Positions 25,343-33,022 of a DNA stretch of 35,828 bases are shown here, piece by piece. Location of the stretch: the NCBI GenBank assembly GCA_947566705.1, contig CANOLA010000028.1, positions 1 through 35,828 on the forward strand. The letters run 5' to 3'. Position numbers and translations under genes: made by a program. This DNA is from an uncultured Lachnospiraceae bacterium (GTDB lineage Bacteria > Bacillota > Clostridia > Lachnospirales > Lachnospiraceae). Below the pieces are notes generated by a model that made no database searches, had not been told where the DNA came from, and saw only the letters and a list, made by a program, of their open reading frames with translations. How positions within the stretch are numbered: the stretch's first letter is position 1; the number at the start of each line of letters is the position of its first letter.

Positions 25343-26563
25343 TCATGATAATCGTATGGTATCCAGCGGCACCGGTCCTTTCGCAATGGAAAACGGGCGG
25401 ACAGTGGATGCAGCAAAAATAACTGTTATAAATGCCCCCGTAATCCAGACATTGTAAGCCCCCGGGTACAGATCGTGGTATTCCTGCCTCCTGCAGAAGG
25501 TAAAGAATACATATAACCCAGCTGCTGCCGGAAGATAAAGCTTCAGCAGGTTTTCAAGCGCCATACAAAAAACCCCCGTCCCCGGCTTCATGCCGCAGAG
25601 GAAATAAACCGCCTGCCTCTTTTTTCCCCTGACAAAGGACAAAAGATTTCCGCAGGCTGTTCCGGCGATACAGATTAATAGTGCAAGGACTGCCAGCGTT
25701 GTCTGCATTTCTATTCCATAACTGTTGTCTTCCTGCGCCTTGTCCGTCAGGTGGCGGAAGGAGAATGCATCTGATACATCCGCAATTTTTCCCAGTACAG
25801 CCTGCTCTGAAGCAGCTCTGTTTTTTTCCGGAAGCCTGACGATAAACGATCCGTAACTGTCCGAATATTCCTGTGCCACAATGACCAGACTGTCCGCTGA
25901 CTGAACTACACTGTTTAAATCCATTCCTGAACCACCTACATTGGGATTCAAAAAAAATGTGCCGTGTTCCAGTATTCCAGTGACGGTACACTTCATTTTT
26001 ACTCCCCCGAAATCCCGGGTAAAAACTTCACCAATCCCGTAAACGGATTTCAGATTATTCCCGATGACCACCGGAACCATGTCCTTCTTCCAGTAATCCG
26101 GGGGACAGGTGTCAAACCAGTCCCCCTCCGCCACCGGCACGGACAATTCTTTCAGCATGTCCGGCTTTATAAAACAGAACTCTGCATCCACACCCGTTTC
26201 TTTATGGAAAGCTTCGTCGCCCACCTTGCAGCTTCTGGTATAATCAGCAATTGTTCCGTCCAATTTTAACTGCTCCAGTTCTTCTGCCACATATTCGTTC
26301 GCTTTCCTGGATAAATCCTCTCCGCCGCTTTCCTGGTATTCTGCATATGCCCGTTTTACAGAATCACCCACAAATATAAAGGAATCATAAAGACCCGATG
26401 TTTTGGAAAACTCATTCAGGTGGTTGCCGTACCTGAAACTGGCAAGGGATATATTCATAAAAAACACGGCAGTAGCAGTAAACAGAACCATCATCAAGTT
26501 CTGCGCCAGACTGCAGCGGATATTTTTAATTATTATACAAGATAGCTTTATAAGACTGTTCAT
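25343..26563 (-). CDS. FtsX/MacB-like ABC transporter permease (first)
   Basis: The 406-residue protein starts MNSLIKLSCIIIKNIRCSLA and has AAGGAG 8 bases before its ATG. An N-terminal TM helix (about 21-42) is followed by a periplasm-side domain of about 230 residues and three more helices (about 280-303, 322-346 and 368-392). The extracytoplasmic domain carries the VPVVIGNNLKSVYGIGEVFT...G...CTVTGIL pattern characteristic of MacB-like cores. It begins 46 bases after the secreted protein gene, so secreted protein, two permeases and ATPase are one operon. Confidence 0.83.
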   Translation of the reverse strand: MNSLIKLSCIIIKNIRCSLAQNLMMVLFTATAVFFMNISLASFRYGNHLNEFSKTSGLYDSFIFVGDSVKRAYAEYQESGGEDLSRKANEYVAEELEQLKLDGTIADYTRSCKVGDEAFHKETGVDAEFCFIKPDMLKELSVPVAEGDWFDTCPPDYWKKDMVPVVIGNNLKSVYGIGEVFTRDFGGVKMKCTVTGILEHGTFFLNPNVGGSGMDLNSVVQSADSLVIVAQEYSDSYGSFIVRLPEKNRAASEQAVLGKIADVSDAFSFRHLTDKAQEDNSYGIEMQTTLAVLALLICIAGTACGNLLSFVRGKKRQAVYFLCGMKPGTGVFCMALENLLKLYLPAAAGLYVFFTFCRRQEYHDLYPGAYNVWITGAFITVIFAASTVRPFSIAKGPVPLDTIRLS

Positions 26564-26608
26564 GCTGTAGCTCCTTCAAATAATAAGCAGTATCTTTTTT
26601 GTCTGGTA

Positions 26609-27022
26609 TTACCAGCTTACCACAGTATCACCTGAATTGCTCTTTTGTCCATGGCTGGCCCTATGTTTTCCTTCTCCCCGGTAACCTACTCCAATTAATG
26701 ATTCTCTGGCAGTGATTGAACATTCATTAGAATTATACTTAACATTACTTTCCGTGATACTTTTCATCGTTGATCCTTCGGCATAGTAAATAACGGCCGT
26801 TGCCGCAATACTGTCCATAACAGACGGGGAAGTAGTTCTTGCTGTAACAGAATCCCTGTCAAACGGATCTGTATCTACCGAATCAAGATACGCAAGCCTC
26901 CCGGTTACTGTTACGCTGTTCACCTTAAATGTTATACGTGTTGCTGCAAACGCTGTTACCGTCATACATGCAATCCCTGCCACTACAGCCCCCGTTGCCA
27001 ACACTTTGTTTAATTTCTGCAT
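26609..27022 (-). CDS. Small secreted protein of the ABC/two-component locus
   Basis: The 137-residue product has a clear signal peptide, MQKLNKVLATGAVVAGIACM then TVTAFA, with likely cleavage after residue 26. The mature part of about 111 residues is rich in Ser and Thr and contains one Cys. Its tail is basic and Gly-rich (GYRGEGKHRASHGQKSNSG) and ends in Trp. I do not recognise a family. The order secreted peptide, two permease genes, ATPase resembles lactococcin 972-type bacteriocin/immunity loci, and the final residues are loosely similar, but this is not enough to call it a bacteriocin. No good ribosome site lies next to ATG 27022; the strongest purine stretches upstream serve very short upstream frames. 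Confidence 0.75.
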   Translation of the reverse strand: MQKLNKVLATGAVVAGIACMTVTAFAATRITFKVNSVTVTGRLAYLDSVDTDPFDRDSVTARTTSPSVMDSIAATAVIYYAEGSTMKSITESNVKYNSNECSITARESLIGVGYRGEGKHRASHGQKSNSGDTVVSW

Positions 27023-27037
27023 TACTCATTCACATTT

Positions 27038-27073
27038 CAGCATGAAATCCTTTAAAGGTATTCTTTCATGCTG
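27038..27073 (-). other. Leader hairpin upstream of the secreted-protein gene
   Basis: A perfect 10-bp inverted repeat (cagcatgaaa at 27038-27047 with tttcatgctg at 27064-27073) encloses a nested palindrome cctttaaagg at 27049-27058. The ATG inside the upstream arm opens a five-codon frame MKEYL preceded by GAAAGGA; a second five-codon frame MLKCE starts in the other arm and stops 3 bases before the secreted protein's ATG. A further 9-bp hairpin (one wobble pair) lies at 27114-27134. The arrangement could support translational control. The structures are seen; the control is inference. Confidence 0.5.
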
Positions 27074-27157
27074 TCCTTTCTTTTCAATTTTTTAACATAT
27101 CATGTTTACTGCTGGCTTTATCCCTGATAAAACCTTTTTCCGCTTCTGGTATTTCTG

Positions 27158-27217
27158 TCATCCGCTTCCCAGCAAACGTCTGAGCAATTCCAAGAAGTCA
27201 TTTGAACCATAAACCAT
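27158..27217 (-). CDS. Possible 19-residue amphipathic peptide ORF
   Basis: ATG 27215-27217 opens MVYGSNDFLELLRRLLGSG and stops at TGA 27158-27160. It has a stronger ribosome site (AAGGAAGGGGG, 8 bases ahead) than the secreted-protein gene behind it. The sequence could form an amphipathic helix, as in some signal or membrane-active peptides. It lies between a regulator-type direct repeat and the secreted protein. Very short frames with a chance ribosome site are common, so this is a candidate only. Confidence 0.3.
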   Translation of the reverse strand: MVYGSNDFLELLRRLLGSG

Positions 27218-27280
27218 TCGCCGTTCCCCCTTCCTTCGTTTTTCTAACCGTAACACCATCTTTCCCGTCTGTCCATATAT

Positions 27281-27320
27281 TTGGCGTGAATCGACCTTTT
27301 TTGGAGCGAACCGACCTTTT
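27281..27320 (-). promoter_or_regulatory. Tandem direct repeat, likely LytTR regulator binding site
   Basis: Two 20-base units in head-to-tail order (ttggcgtgaatcgacctttt at 27281-27300 and ttggagcgaaccgacctttt at 27301-27320) agree at 17 of 20 positions. LytTR-domain regulators bind pairs of direct repeats about two helical turns apart, and a LytTR regulator is encoded 1.3 kb upstream. The repeat lies 35 bases after the histidine kinase stop and upstream of the secreted-protein operon. The remainder of this 330-base gap holds only the short ORF and hairpins listed separately. Confidence 0.55.
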
Positions 27321-27354
27321 TCTTCCAAAAATCCAGTTTTCCGGCTTTTCTTGT

Positions 27355-28632
27355 TCAGTTTTCCTCAAGAAAAACCTCTGCAATCACATATTCCCCCTCC
27401 ATACCAAAATGAACCTCTCCACCCAGTCTGTCTGCCGCCTCACGGATATTTTTTATTCCGTATCCGTGCTGCCCGCCGCTTTTCGTGGAATAGGTGAATG
27501 TCGTATTGGAATTTTGGGCACTGTATGTATTTTCCACTCGCAGATACCACTGGTTCTGATTTTGTTTAATCAGAACATTTATCTGTCTGTTTTCCGCCAT
27601 TGCGGACGCAGCTTCTATTGCATTGGATAATAAATTGGAAAGTATAATACAGAAATCATATCCTTGCAACGCGGGCTTTTTTTCTGCTTTTACCCTCACA
27701 TGAAATGCAATGTTCTGTTTTTCTGCAATCCCTGTATACTGAGAAATGATTGCATCTATCAGTTCGTCATTTGTATATACCAACTGGTGCCGCTTTCCGT
27801 TTAATTTCCGGTTCAGTTGTCCAAGTGTCTTTAGCGCCTCGTCATAACGTCCACCTTCCATAAAGGCATTTAGCACCAGCACCATTTTATCCAGATCATG
27901 GTACATCCCCCGGATTTCCTCCCTGTCACCCAAAATCTCCCGCACATATTTCTGCTGGGACTCTATGATGGATTTACTTTCTGTATTTGCCTGCTCCATA
28001 TCCGCTTTTTTATGGCTTATCACCAATAATATCGTAAAGCAGAGGACAAAGGAAACCATCAGAACGGCAATGGCAATAATATTGATGGATACAGCTCCCC
28101 GACTATGAAAGTCATCATGCAGTATATTAGAGATAAATGCAGAAACCCCAAACCCAAATAATCCCAATGCCAGCAGGATCACATTACTAATCCTGCTTAC
28201 GTCAATAAACCTGATTTTATGTACAGACTGTATCACACATAATACCATTACCAGGACCAGCATCGTAATAATGTGAATTATATTCTCCTGCTTTTCGCCG
28301 ATACCCGGAACAAACCTTAAAACCAATCTCACAATATCAAATGTCATTCCCATAAACATATAGCTGCAAAAAGATGCTGCACCCCCTTTTAACAGCCTGC
28401 ATTTTGCAACCGCCACGGGTAACCCAATTTCCAAAAGGTTACAAACCACCACAACCACCGTATAATTCTCCTTCATATACCACAATCCACTCCACACCAG
28501 AACATGAGCAAGAATCATTATTCCCCAAAAGCACTTTTTCTCTTTCCTTTTCAGTCCCAGAATCTGAAAACACATGACAGAATAGACTGCCGTTTCCAGT
28601 ACTTCTTTTATCATCTCATATCCGTAATTCAT
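27355..28632 (-). CDS. AgrC-like sensor histidine kinase (GHKL)
   Basis: The 425-residue protein has about six N-terminal TM helices (to residue 206), a short coiled linker, then the dimerisation motif MYHDLDKMV with H245 as likely phosphorylated residue, N-box LSNLLSNAIEA at 331-341 and a G-box HGYGIKN at 389-395. This is the layout of peptide-sensing AgrC/ComD-type kinases (HPK10). It follows the response regulator gene by 12 bases, so both are in one transcript. The usual ligand of this class is a secreted peptide; the small secreted protein or 19-residue ORF downstream are candidates. Confidence 0.9.
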   Translation of the reverse strand: MNYGYEMIKEVLETAVYSVMCFQILGLKRKEKKCFWGIMILAHVLVWSGLWYMKENYTVVVVVCNLLEIGLPVAVAKCRLLKGGAASFCSYMFMGMTFDIVRLVLRFVPGIGEKQENIIHIITMLVLVMVLCVIQSVHKIRFIDVSRISNVILLALGLFGFGVSAFISNILHDDFHSRGAVSINIIAIAVLMVSFVLCFTILLVISHKKADMEQANTESKSIIESQQKYVREILGDREEIRGMYHDLDKMVLVLNAFMEGGRYDEALKTLGQLNRKLNGKRHQLVYTNDELIDAIISQYTGIAEKQNIAFHVRVKAEKKPALQGYDFCIILSNLLSNAIEAASAMAENRQINVLIKQNQNQWYLRVENTYSAQNSNTTFTYSTKSGGQHGYGIKNIREAADRLGGEVHFGMEGEYVIAEVFLEEN

Positions 28633-28644
28633 ACTTTACTTTTC

Positions 28645-29346
28645 CTACCGTTCTCTCATGTACTGCTGGTAAGCCTCTTTGAATGCCCGTTTCCTGCCCT
28701 TTGGAACATCAATCCGCTTACCATCAACTGTCAGGTTCCATTTGAGAACGGAGCCGCGCAGAAAACCGAAATTCACGATACAGTACCTGCTTGCCCAGCC
28801 AAACCTTCCACTCGGAAGCAGTTCCCACCATTCCTTTAAGGGCAGCCGGAACGTCAGCTTATTATCTTTCAGGCAGACCTGCGTATATTTGTTAAAGACT
28901 TCTATATACCTGATTTGTGATGGACGAATATGACGGGAAATTCCATTTGCGTCCTCCAATTCCAGCTGCCCAGTATCAAAATCCCTCAGTACATCATCAA
29001 GAACGGACACCAGTCTGTTTTCTATATCCTTCTTCTGCAAAAAAGCATATACATTTCTTCCAAATGCTGCCTCTGTCATTTCACAGTGGCTTGTGACAAA
29101 TACAATCCGGATGTCTGTCCCCCAAGAAGCAAGCTGGTTTTTTATCTGAATCCCACTGTCCGTTTCCCCCATTTCAATATCCAGAAACAGAATATCCAGT
29201 TCCGCAATGTTTTCCAGTAAATCTTCTCTGTCCATAAAGATTATTATCTCATAACCGAACGTCCCTTTCGCCTCCATATACGACCTGATCTTATCGCTTA
29301 ACAAGTCTGTAAAAATCTGTTCATCATCACATATTCCTATCACCAT
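28645..29346 (-). CDS. LytTR-family response regulator (AgrA type)
   Basis: The 233-residue protein has a receiver domain with acidic pair D7-D8, phosphorylated residue D56 (ILFLDIEMG) and the conserved K at about 105 (FLQKKD), and a LytTR DNA-binding domain from about 130 (IRYIEVFNKYTQVCLKDNKL, followed by the RFGWASRYCIVN region). It is encoded first in the operon with its kinase, behind the promoter at 29399-29427; AAAGGAAG precedes ATG 29346. Likely targets include the direct repeat at 27281-27320. Confidence 0.9.
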   Translation of the reverse strand: MVIGICDDEQIFTDLLSDKIRSYMEAKGTFGYEIIIFMDREDLLENIAELDILFLDIEMGETDSGIQIKNQLASWGTDIRIVFVTSHCEMTEAAFGRNVYAFLQKKDIENRLVSVLDDVLRDFDTGQLELEDANGISRHIRPSQIRYIEVFNKYTQVCLKDNKLTFRLPLKEWWELLPSGRFGWASRYCIVNFGFLRGSVLKWNLTVDGKRIDVPKGRKRAFKEAYQQYMRER

Positions 29347-29398
29347 ACGGCTTTTCTTCCTTTGATGCCTAATATTTTATAAAAACGGTTCTTCTTAA

Positions 29399-29427
29399 AT
29401 TATAGCTTTATACATACAAATATGCAA
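29399..29427 (-). promoter_or_regulatory. Promoter of the two-component operon
   Basis: On the minus strand: TTGCAT (29422-29427), 17-base spacer, TATAAT (29399-29404). It would start transcription near 29391, about 45 bases before the response regulator ATG. The -10 box is perfect; the -35 box matches only three of six. Confidence 0.55.
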
Positions 29428-29454
29428 TATCTTTATATTATTTTTCCACAAAAA

Positions 29455-29491
29455 AATATCCCCATAGCCATAAATTGACTCTGGAGATATT
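29455..29491 (-). terminator. Intrinsic terminator behind the HipA-like kinase gene
   Basis: A 13-base imperfect inverted repeat (arms 29455-29467 and 29479-29491, with one mismatch and one G-U pair) is followed, reading leftward, by a run of seven T. It lies about 80 bases after the kinase stop at 29570 and before the two-component promoter. Confidence 0.7.
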
Positions 29492-29569
29492 CATTCTTAT
29501 CAATTTTAATTCCAAGTATGTCATAGGTTTTACATCAAGAATGTATGACAAATGCTGCATGTAAATTTG

Positions 29570-30367
29570 TCATGAAAAACATGACACAATCATATCATGC
29601 GCCGGGGAAAGTATCAGCTTGATTCTTGCGTCTATATACTTTTTATAAAACTCTTTCTGCAAATTACTGATATATGGCGTTTTATCTATAAAAGTATGAA
29701 TTTTTTTCACATCCAGCCTGCCATAGATTCGTTCAACAGCCTTGTTACACTCTGTATCTCCTGCTTTAACCAAAAAATCATAATAATTAATTTTCCTGCC
29801 ATCAAGCTTAATAGCGGAAGTTGGAAACTGAAACACTCTCTGATGCAGCGCATCCTCGTTTTCCAGCACACTGCACATAACGCTTTCATCTGCCTGCGGA
29901 AGAAGACAGCTTCCACAATCATAAACAGGTGCAATATCTATTATTTTAGTAACCGAATTGTAAAGGAATCCCCAATTGCCATTATGCCTGTCGAAATTTC
30001 CAAGCAGCGCATCTACTACAAAAATCTCCCAAAAACGTTCCAACAGGTACCCCGGCTCTATAAACTGCTGTTTTTCTATTGTTTCAAGAATATCTGCAAG
30101 TTCTGTCCCGCTTCCATTACTATCAGAATCGAGAATGGTATTTTTGATAGAACAAAAATCAAAAAGTTGTTTTCCATCCACGGTAAAATCACGACAGGCA
30201 CAAACAACTTTTATCCTGCCATTAATTACAAAGGTTCCGAGCATAGTTTCCTGTGCCGGAATGCCCAGCATATTAAAGATACTGCTGGCAATGTGTTCGG
30301 AAAAACAACTGTTGGTATAAGAAAGTTCCGTGGGTTTTGACTGACCGGATGGTGGGAATTTCAGCAT
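29570..30367 (-). CDS. HipA/CtkA-like serine/threonine kinase, N-terminal lobe apparently short
   Basis: The 265-residue protein has a HipA-type catalytic core: D119 in FVVDALLGNFDRHNGN with loop GNFDRHNGN at 122-130, and the metal-binding D150 in PVYDCGS. Such kinases phosphorylate translation factors or other proteins and may act as toxins. It begins at MLKFPPSGQ, which in related proteins is preceded by a Gly-rich nucleotide-binding segment of about 25-30 residues. The nine codons just before the ATG (KKEYKGQQF) read on in frame and look like the strand leading into MLKFP, but they are cut off by the TAG stop of the upstream gene. AAAGGA lies 9 bases ahead of the ATG, so translation from there is possible. 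Truncation by deletion is a fair possibility. Confidence 0.78.
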   Translation of the reverse strand: MLKFPPSGQSKPTELSYTNSCFSEHIASSIFNMLGIPAQETMLGTFVINGRIKVVCACRDFTVDGKQLFDFCSIKNTILDSDSNGSGTELADILETIEKQQFIEPGYLLERFWEIFVVDALLGNFDRHNGNWGFLYNSVTKIIDIAPVYDCGSCLLPQADESVMCSVLENEDALHQRVFQFPTSAIKLDGRKINYYDFLVKAGDTECNKAVERIYGRLDVKKIHTFIDKTPYISNLQKEFYKKYIDARIKLILSPAHDMIVSCFS

Positions 30368-30394
30368 AAACTGTTGTCCTTTATATTCTTTCTT

Positions 30395-30640
30395 CTACTC
30401 TTCTTCCGGTTCCAGCCCAAGATATTTTTTCCGCAAATAATCCGCATTTTCCGCTGTAATTACCCCATCACTTATTTCAGCTACGTTAATACTGCCATAT
30501 AATTCTCCCCACAGGCAGTCAAGAATATCTGATTTTGTCCTCACCCCCTCCTTATAGGCAGCAAGATCATGTTGCAGATAATCTGGTAAACCATACTCAT
30601 AGGACCGTTCCCGTTTTGCCTGCAAATCTTCTATCGCCAT
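30395..30640 (-). CDS. Small partner protein of the HipA-like kinase
   Basis: An 81-residue acidic protein of unknown family (MAIEDLQAKRERSYEYGLPD at the start, EPEEE at the end). It has a strong promoter 36 bases upstream, a GAGGGAG-type ribosome region, and ends 27 bases before the kinase, in the same frame. Small genes in this position next to CtkA/HipA-like kinases are often antitoxin-like, but no DNA-binding motif is visible here. The function is therefore open. Confidence 0.65.
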   Translation of the reverse strand: MAIEDLQAKRERSYEYGLPDYLQHDLAAYKEGVRTKSDILDCLWGELYGSINVAEISDGVITAENADYLRKKYLGLEPEEE

Positions 30641-30675
30641 TTTAACATCACCACTCCCTCTTGTTATTTATGCAC

Positions 30676-30704
30676 ATTATATTACTCCGGCAGTTAAATA
30701 TCAA
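30676..30704 (-). promoter_or_regulatory. Promoter of the small protein / HipA-like kinase pair
   Basis: Minus strand: TTGATA (30699-30704), 17-base spacer, TATAAT (30676-30681). Eleven of twelve consensus bases match, the best promoter in the window. Predicted start is near 30669, about 29 bases before the ATG at 30640. Confidence 0.75.
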
Positions 30705-30781
30705 TGAATTTTAGCTATTTTCAAGTCTTTCTTAAAACTTCCAGATAAGACTAATTCATATTTCATCAATCAATATCAAAA

Positions 30782-30816
30782 ATATCCCCAAAATCAGAAA
30801 CTGACTTTGGGGATAT
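30782..30816 (-). terminator. Intrinsic terminator behind the thioesterase gene
   Basis: A perfect 11-bp hairpin (atatccccaaa at 30782-30792 with its complement at 30806-30816), followed leftward by TTTTT. It lies 20 bases after the thioesterase stop. The stem resembles that of the terminator at 29455-29491. Confidence 0.85.
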
Positions 30817-30835
30817 CCTCTTAATTTTTATTCTT

Positions 30836-31267
30836 TTATTCTTCGGAATTTTCCAGCTTTGTACTGGTCCGGTAATACGTAAACTCCGCCGTGGCAAGCA
30901 GTTTTCCGTCATCATCCGTTATTCTGGCTTCATAAAGCCCGATTCTGCCGCCCTGCCTGACTGCCTGAGTCTCACAGTAAACATATTCCGTATCTTTGAT
31001 AGGAAAAAGATAATTCATTTTCCCGTCAATAGTTGTAACACAATTTCCATATGTGGACGCCGCGATTCCGGCAAGCGTATCGGCAAGTGCATAACTGCAG
31101 CCGCCGTGCATTCCGTTATAAATATTTGTATGCTTTTCCTCCAGACGGATACGGCCGCTGGCAAATCCCTCCCTGATTTCCAGAAGTTCCATTCCCATCA
31201 GCTTCACAAATCCATTGTTTTTCAGAATCTCGTCCGCTTCACTTTTATTAATCATATCCGTATCCAC
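30836..31267 (-). CDS. PaaI-family hotdog thioesterase
   Basis: The 143-residue product is a single hotdog domain with the PaaI-type motif NIYNGMHGGCSYALADT (N48-T64, with H54-G-G) and a C-terminal AEFTYYRT strand. Enzymes of this family hydrolyse acyl- or aryl-CoA thioesters; no specific substrate can be read from the sequence. It lies 31 bases after the DEAD-box helicase gene and is probably in the same transcript, ending at the terminator 30782-30816. It may be a housekeeping thioesterase. Confidence 0.88.
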   Translation of the reverse strand: MDTDMINKSEADEILKNNGFVKLMGMELLEIREGFASGRIRLEEKHTNIYNGMHGGCSYALADTLAGIAASTYGNCVTTIDGKMNYLFPIKDTEYVYCETQAVRQGGRIGLYEARITDDDGKLLATAEFTYYRTSTKLENSEE

Positions 31268-31298
31268 CCGCCTTTTAGATTTGCTGCCCGTCTCATCC

Positions 31299-32900
31299 TT
31301 ATCTGGAATTTGCCGGCTCCACGTTTACAGACTTCCCTTTTATTTTAACATTTTTCATGGCTTTTAATACATCCCTGCCGTACTCTTCCGGAACTTCGAC
31401 AAAGGTGTAGTTATCGTACATGTCAATCGCACCGACAAGCTTGCCCGGAATATTTGCTTCTCCGGCAACAGCGCCTAAAATATCGCCCGGCTTGATGCGC
31501 TGGGATTTTCCAATATTAACAAAAAGACGTACCATGCCTTCCTCTGCCCCGGTATCCCCGGCAAGGGCAGCATCCATATCCTTATCTTCCCTGGAAAGCT
31601 CCACACCGCCGATTGCCTGCTTTAAAAACGCTGCCGCAATATCCATTGCAGTGTAGTCGGAATTATTTACCTGCTGCTCGATAATGTCTATCATATCGCG
31701 AAGCTTTCCATCCTCGATGATCATGCCGATTTCATCCATAATCTTTTCTGCCTTGATTGCGGCCACATCATCCGTGGAAGGAATCGGCTGCGCTTTAATC
31801 TTTGTTTTGCAGTAACGCTGGATTTCCTTAAGCTTGTAGACTTCCTTGCCTTTGACAAAATTAAAGGCGCGTCCGGTTCTTCCGGCACGTCCGGTACGCC
31901 CGATGCGGTGTACATAGTATTCATTATCCTGCGGAAGGTCAAAATTAAATACTGCCTCCACGTCATCCACATCGATTCCGCGCGCTGCCACGTCCGTTGC
32001 AATCAGAATATCCGTCCTGCCGTTCCGGAAGCTCTTCATTACGCGGTCCCTCTGCTGCTGCTTCATATCGCCATGGATTCCTTCTGCCGCATAGCCGCGT
32101 CCCTGAAGCTCTGATGCAAGCTCGTCCACCATACGCTTGGTATTGCAGAATACAAGGGAAAGCTTCGGATTATGATAATCCAGAAGCCTAGTCAGTACGT
32201 CCACCTTGTTGTTGCGGCGCACATCATAGTAAAACTGGTCGATATTCGGTACGGTCAGTTCCTTTTTGGTAATGGTAATCCGTTCCACATTTTTTTTCTG
32301 GTATTTCTTTGTGATTTCCAGAATCGGCTTCGGCATGGTGGCAGAAAACAGCACCGTCTGGCGTTCCTCATTTGGTATGTACGATAAAATCGTTTCAATA
32401 TCCTCGCGGAATCCCATATTGAGCATTTCATCTGCCTCATCAAGAACAATAGTATCCACATAATCAAACCGGATTGTCTTGCGGCGCAGATGGTCCATCA
32501 CACGTCCCGGTGTTCCGATAATAATTGTTGCACCGCCCTTTAACGCCTTAATCTGTCTGGAAATATCCTGTCCCCCGTATACCGGAAGCACCTTTACCCC
32601 GTGCATGTATTTGGAAAGCTTGCGGATTTCCTCTGCACTCTGGATGGCAAGCTCCCTTGTCGGTGAAAGTACAATCGCCTGCGTTTTCTTATTACCCGGA
32701 TCCACCTTCATCAGAAGCGGAATGCCAAACGAAGCTGTCTTACCTGTTCCGGTCTGTGCCTGTCCAATCACATCCGCCCCGCTCATTACAACCGGAATCG
32801 CCTGTGACTGGATCGGGGTTGCCTCTTCAAATCCCATCTCCTTAATCGCCCGCATAATCTGCGGGGATAAACCTAATTCTTCAAATTTAACTGTTTCCAT
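31299..32900 (-). CDS. deaD: DEAD-box RNA helicase with C-terminal DbpA-type RNA-binding domain
   Basis: The 533-residue protein has AQTGTGKT at 48-55, PTRELA at about 80, DEAD at 154-157, SAT at 186-188, and HRIGRTGRAGRTG in lobe two. The last 80 residues (RLFVNIGKSQRIKPGDILGA and TFVEVPEEYGRDVLKA) form a DbpA RNA-binding domain that in DeaD/CsdA-like proteins binds structured RNA. It acts in ribosome assembly and mRNA turnover, typically under cold or other stress. The gene is ordinary for Clostridia, and no promoter of note was found. Confidence 0.93.
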   Translation of the reverse strand: METVKFEELGLSPQIMRAIKEMGFEEATPIQSQAIPVVMSGADVIGQAQTGTGKTASFGIPLLMKVDPGNKKTQAIVLSPTRELAIQSAEEIRKLSKYMHGVKVLPVYGGQDISRQIKALKGGATIIIGTPGRVMDHLRRKTIRFDYVDTIVLDEADEMLNMGFREDIETILSYIPNEERQTVLFSATMPKPILEITKKYQKKNVERITITKKELTVPNIDQFYYDVRRNNKVDVLTRLLDYHNPKLSLVFCNTKRMVDELASELQGRGYAAEGIHGDMKQQQRDRVMKSFRNGRTDILIATDVAARGIDVDDVEAVFNFDLPQDNEYYVHRIGRTGRAGRTGRAFNFVKGKEVYKLKEIQRYCKTKIKAQPIPSTDDVAAIKAEKIMDEIGMIIEDGKLRDMIDIIEQQVNNSDYTAMDIAAAFLKQAIGGVELSREDKDMDAALAGDTGAEEGMVRLFVNIGKSQRIKPGDILGAVAGEANIPGKLVGAIDMYDNYTFVEVPEEYGRDVLKAMKNVKIKGKSVNVEPANSR

Positions 32901-32938
32901 AAAATTTCCTTTTCTGTGCTTGGTTAATCAATATCATC

Positions 32939-32978
32939 AAAAAAGTACCTCCCTGACAAATTTAGAGAGGCACCTTTT
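32939..32978 (-). terminator. Intrinsic terminator behind the LytM-like gene
   Basis: Arms aaaagtacctccct (32941-32954) and agagaggcacctttt (32964-32978) pair with one bulge and a mismatch or two; reading leftward the hairpin ends in six T. It lies 45 bases after the LytM-like stop and upstream of the RNA helicase. Confidence 0.75.
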
Positions 32979-33022
32979 GATTATAGTAAAAAAATGGTAT
33001 AAAGTCAAATAGGTTTTCCTTT

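Noticed and set aside
26609-27022. Lactococcin 972-type bacteriocin
   Set aside because: Gene order and the Trp-ended tail are reminiscent, but the conserved core of that family is not visible.
27198-27383. 61-codon minus-strand frame spanning the end of the kinase gene and the direct repeat
   Set aside because: It overlaps the kinase and has no fitting ribosome site or recognisable content; its length owes to the repeat region.
29597-30340. 247-codon plus-strand frame
   Set aside because: It is antisense to the HipA-like kinase, which has conserved catalytic residues.
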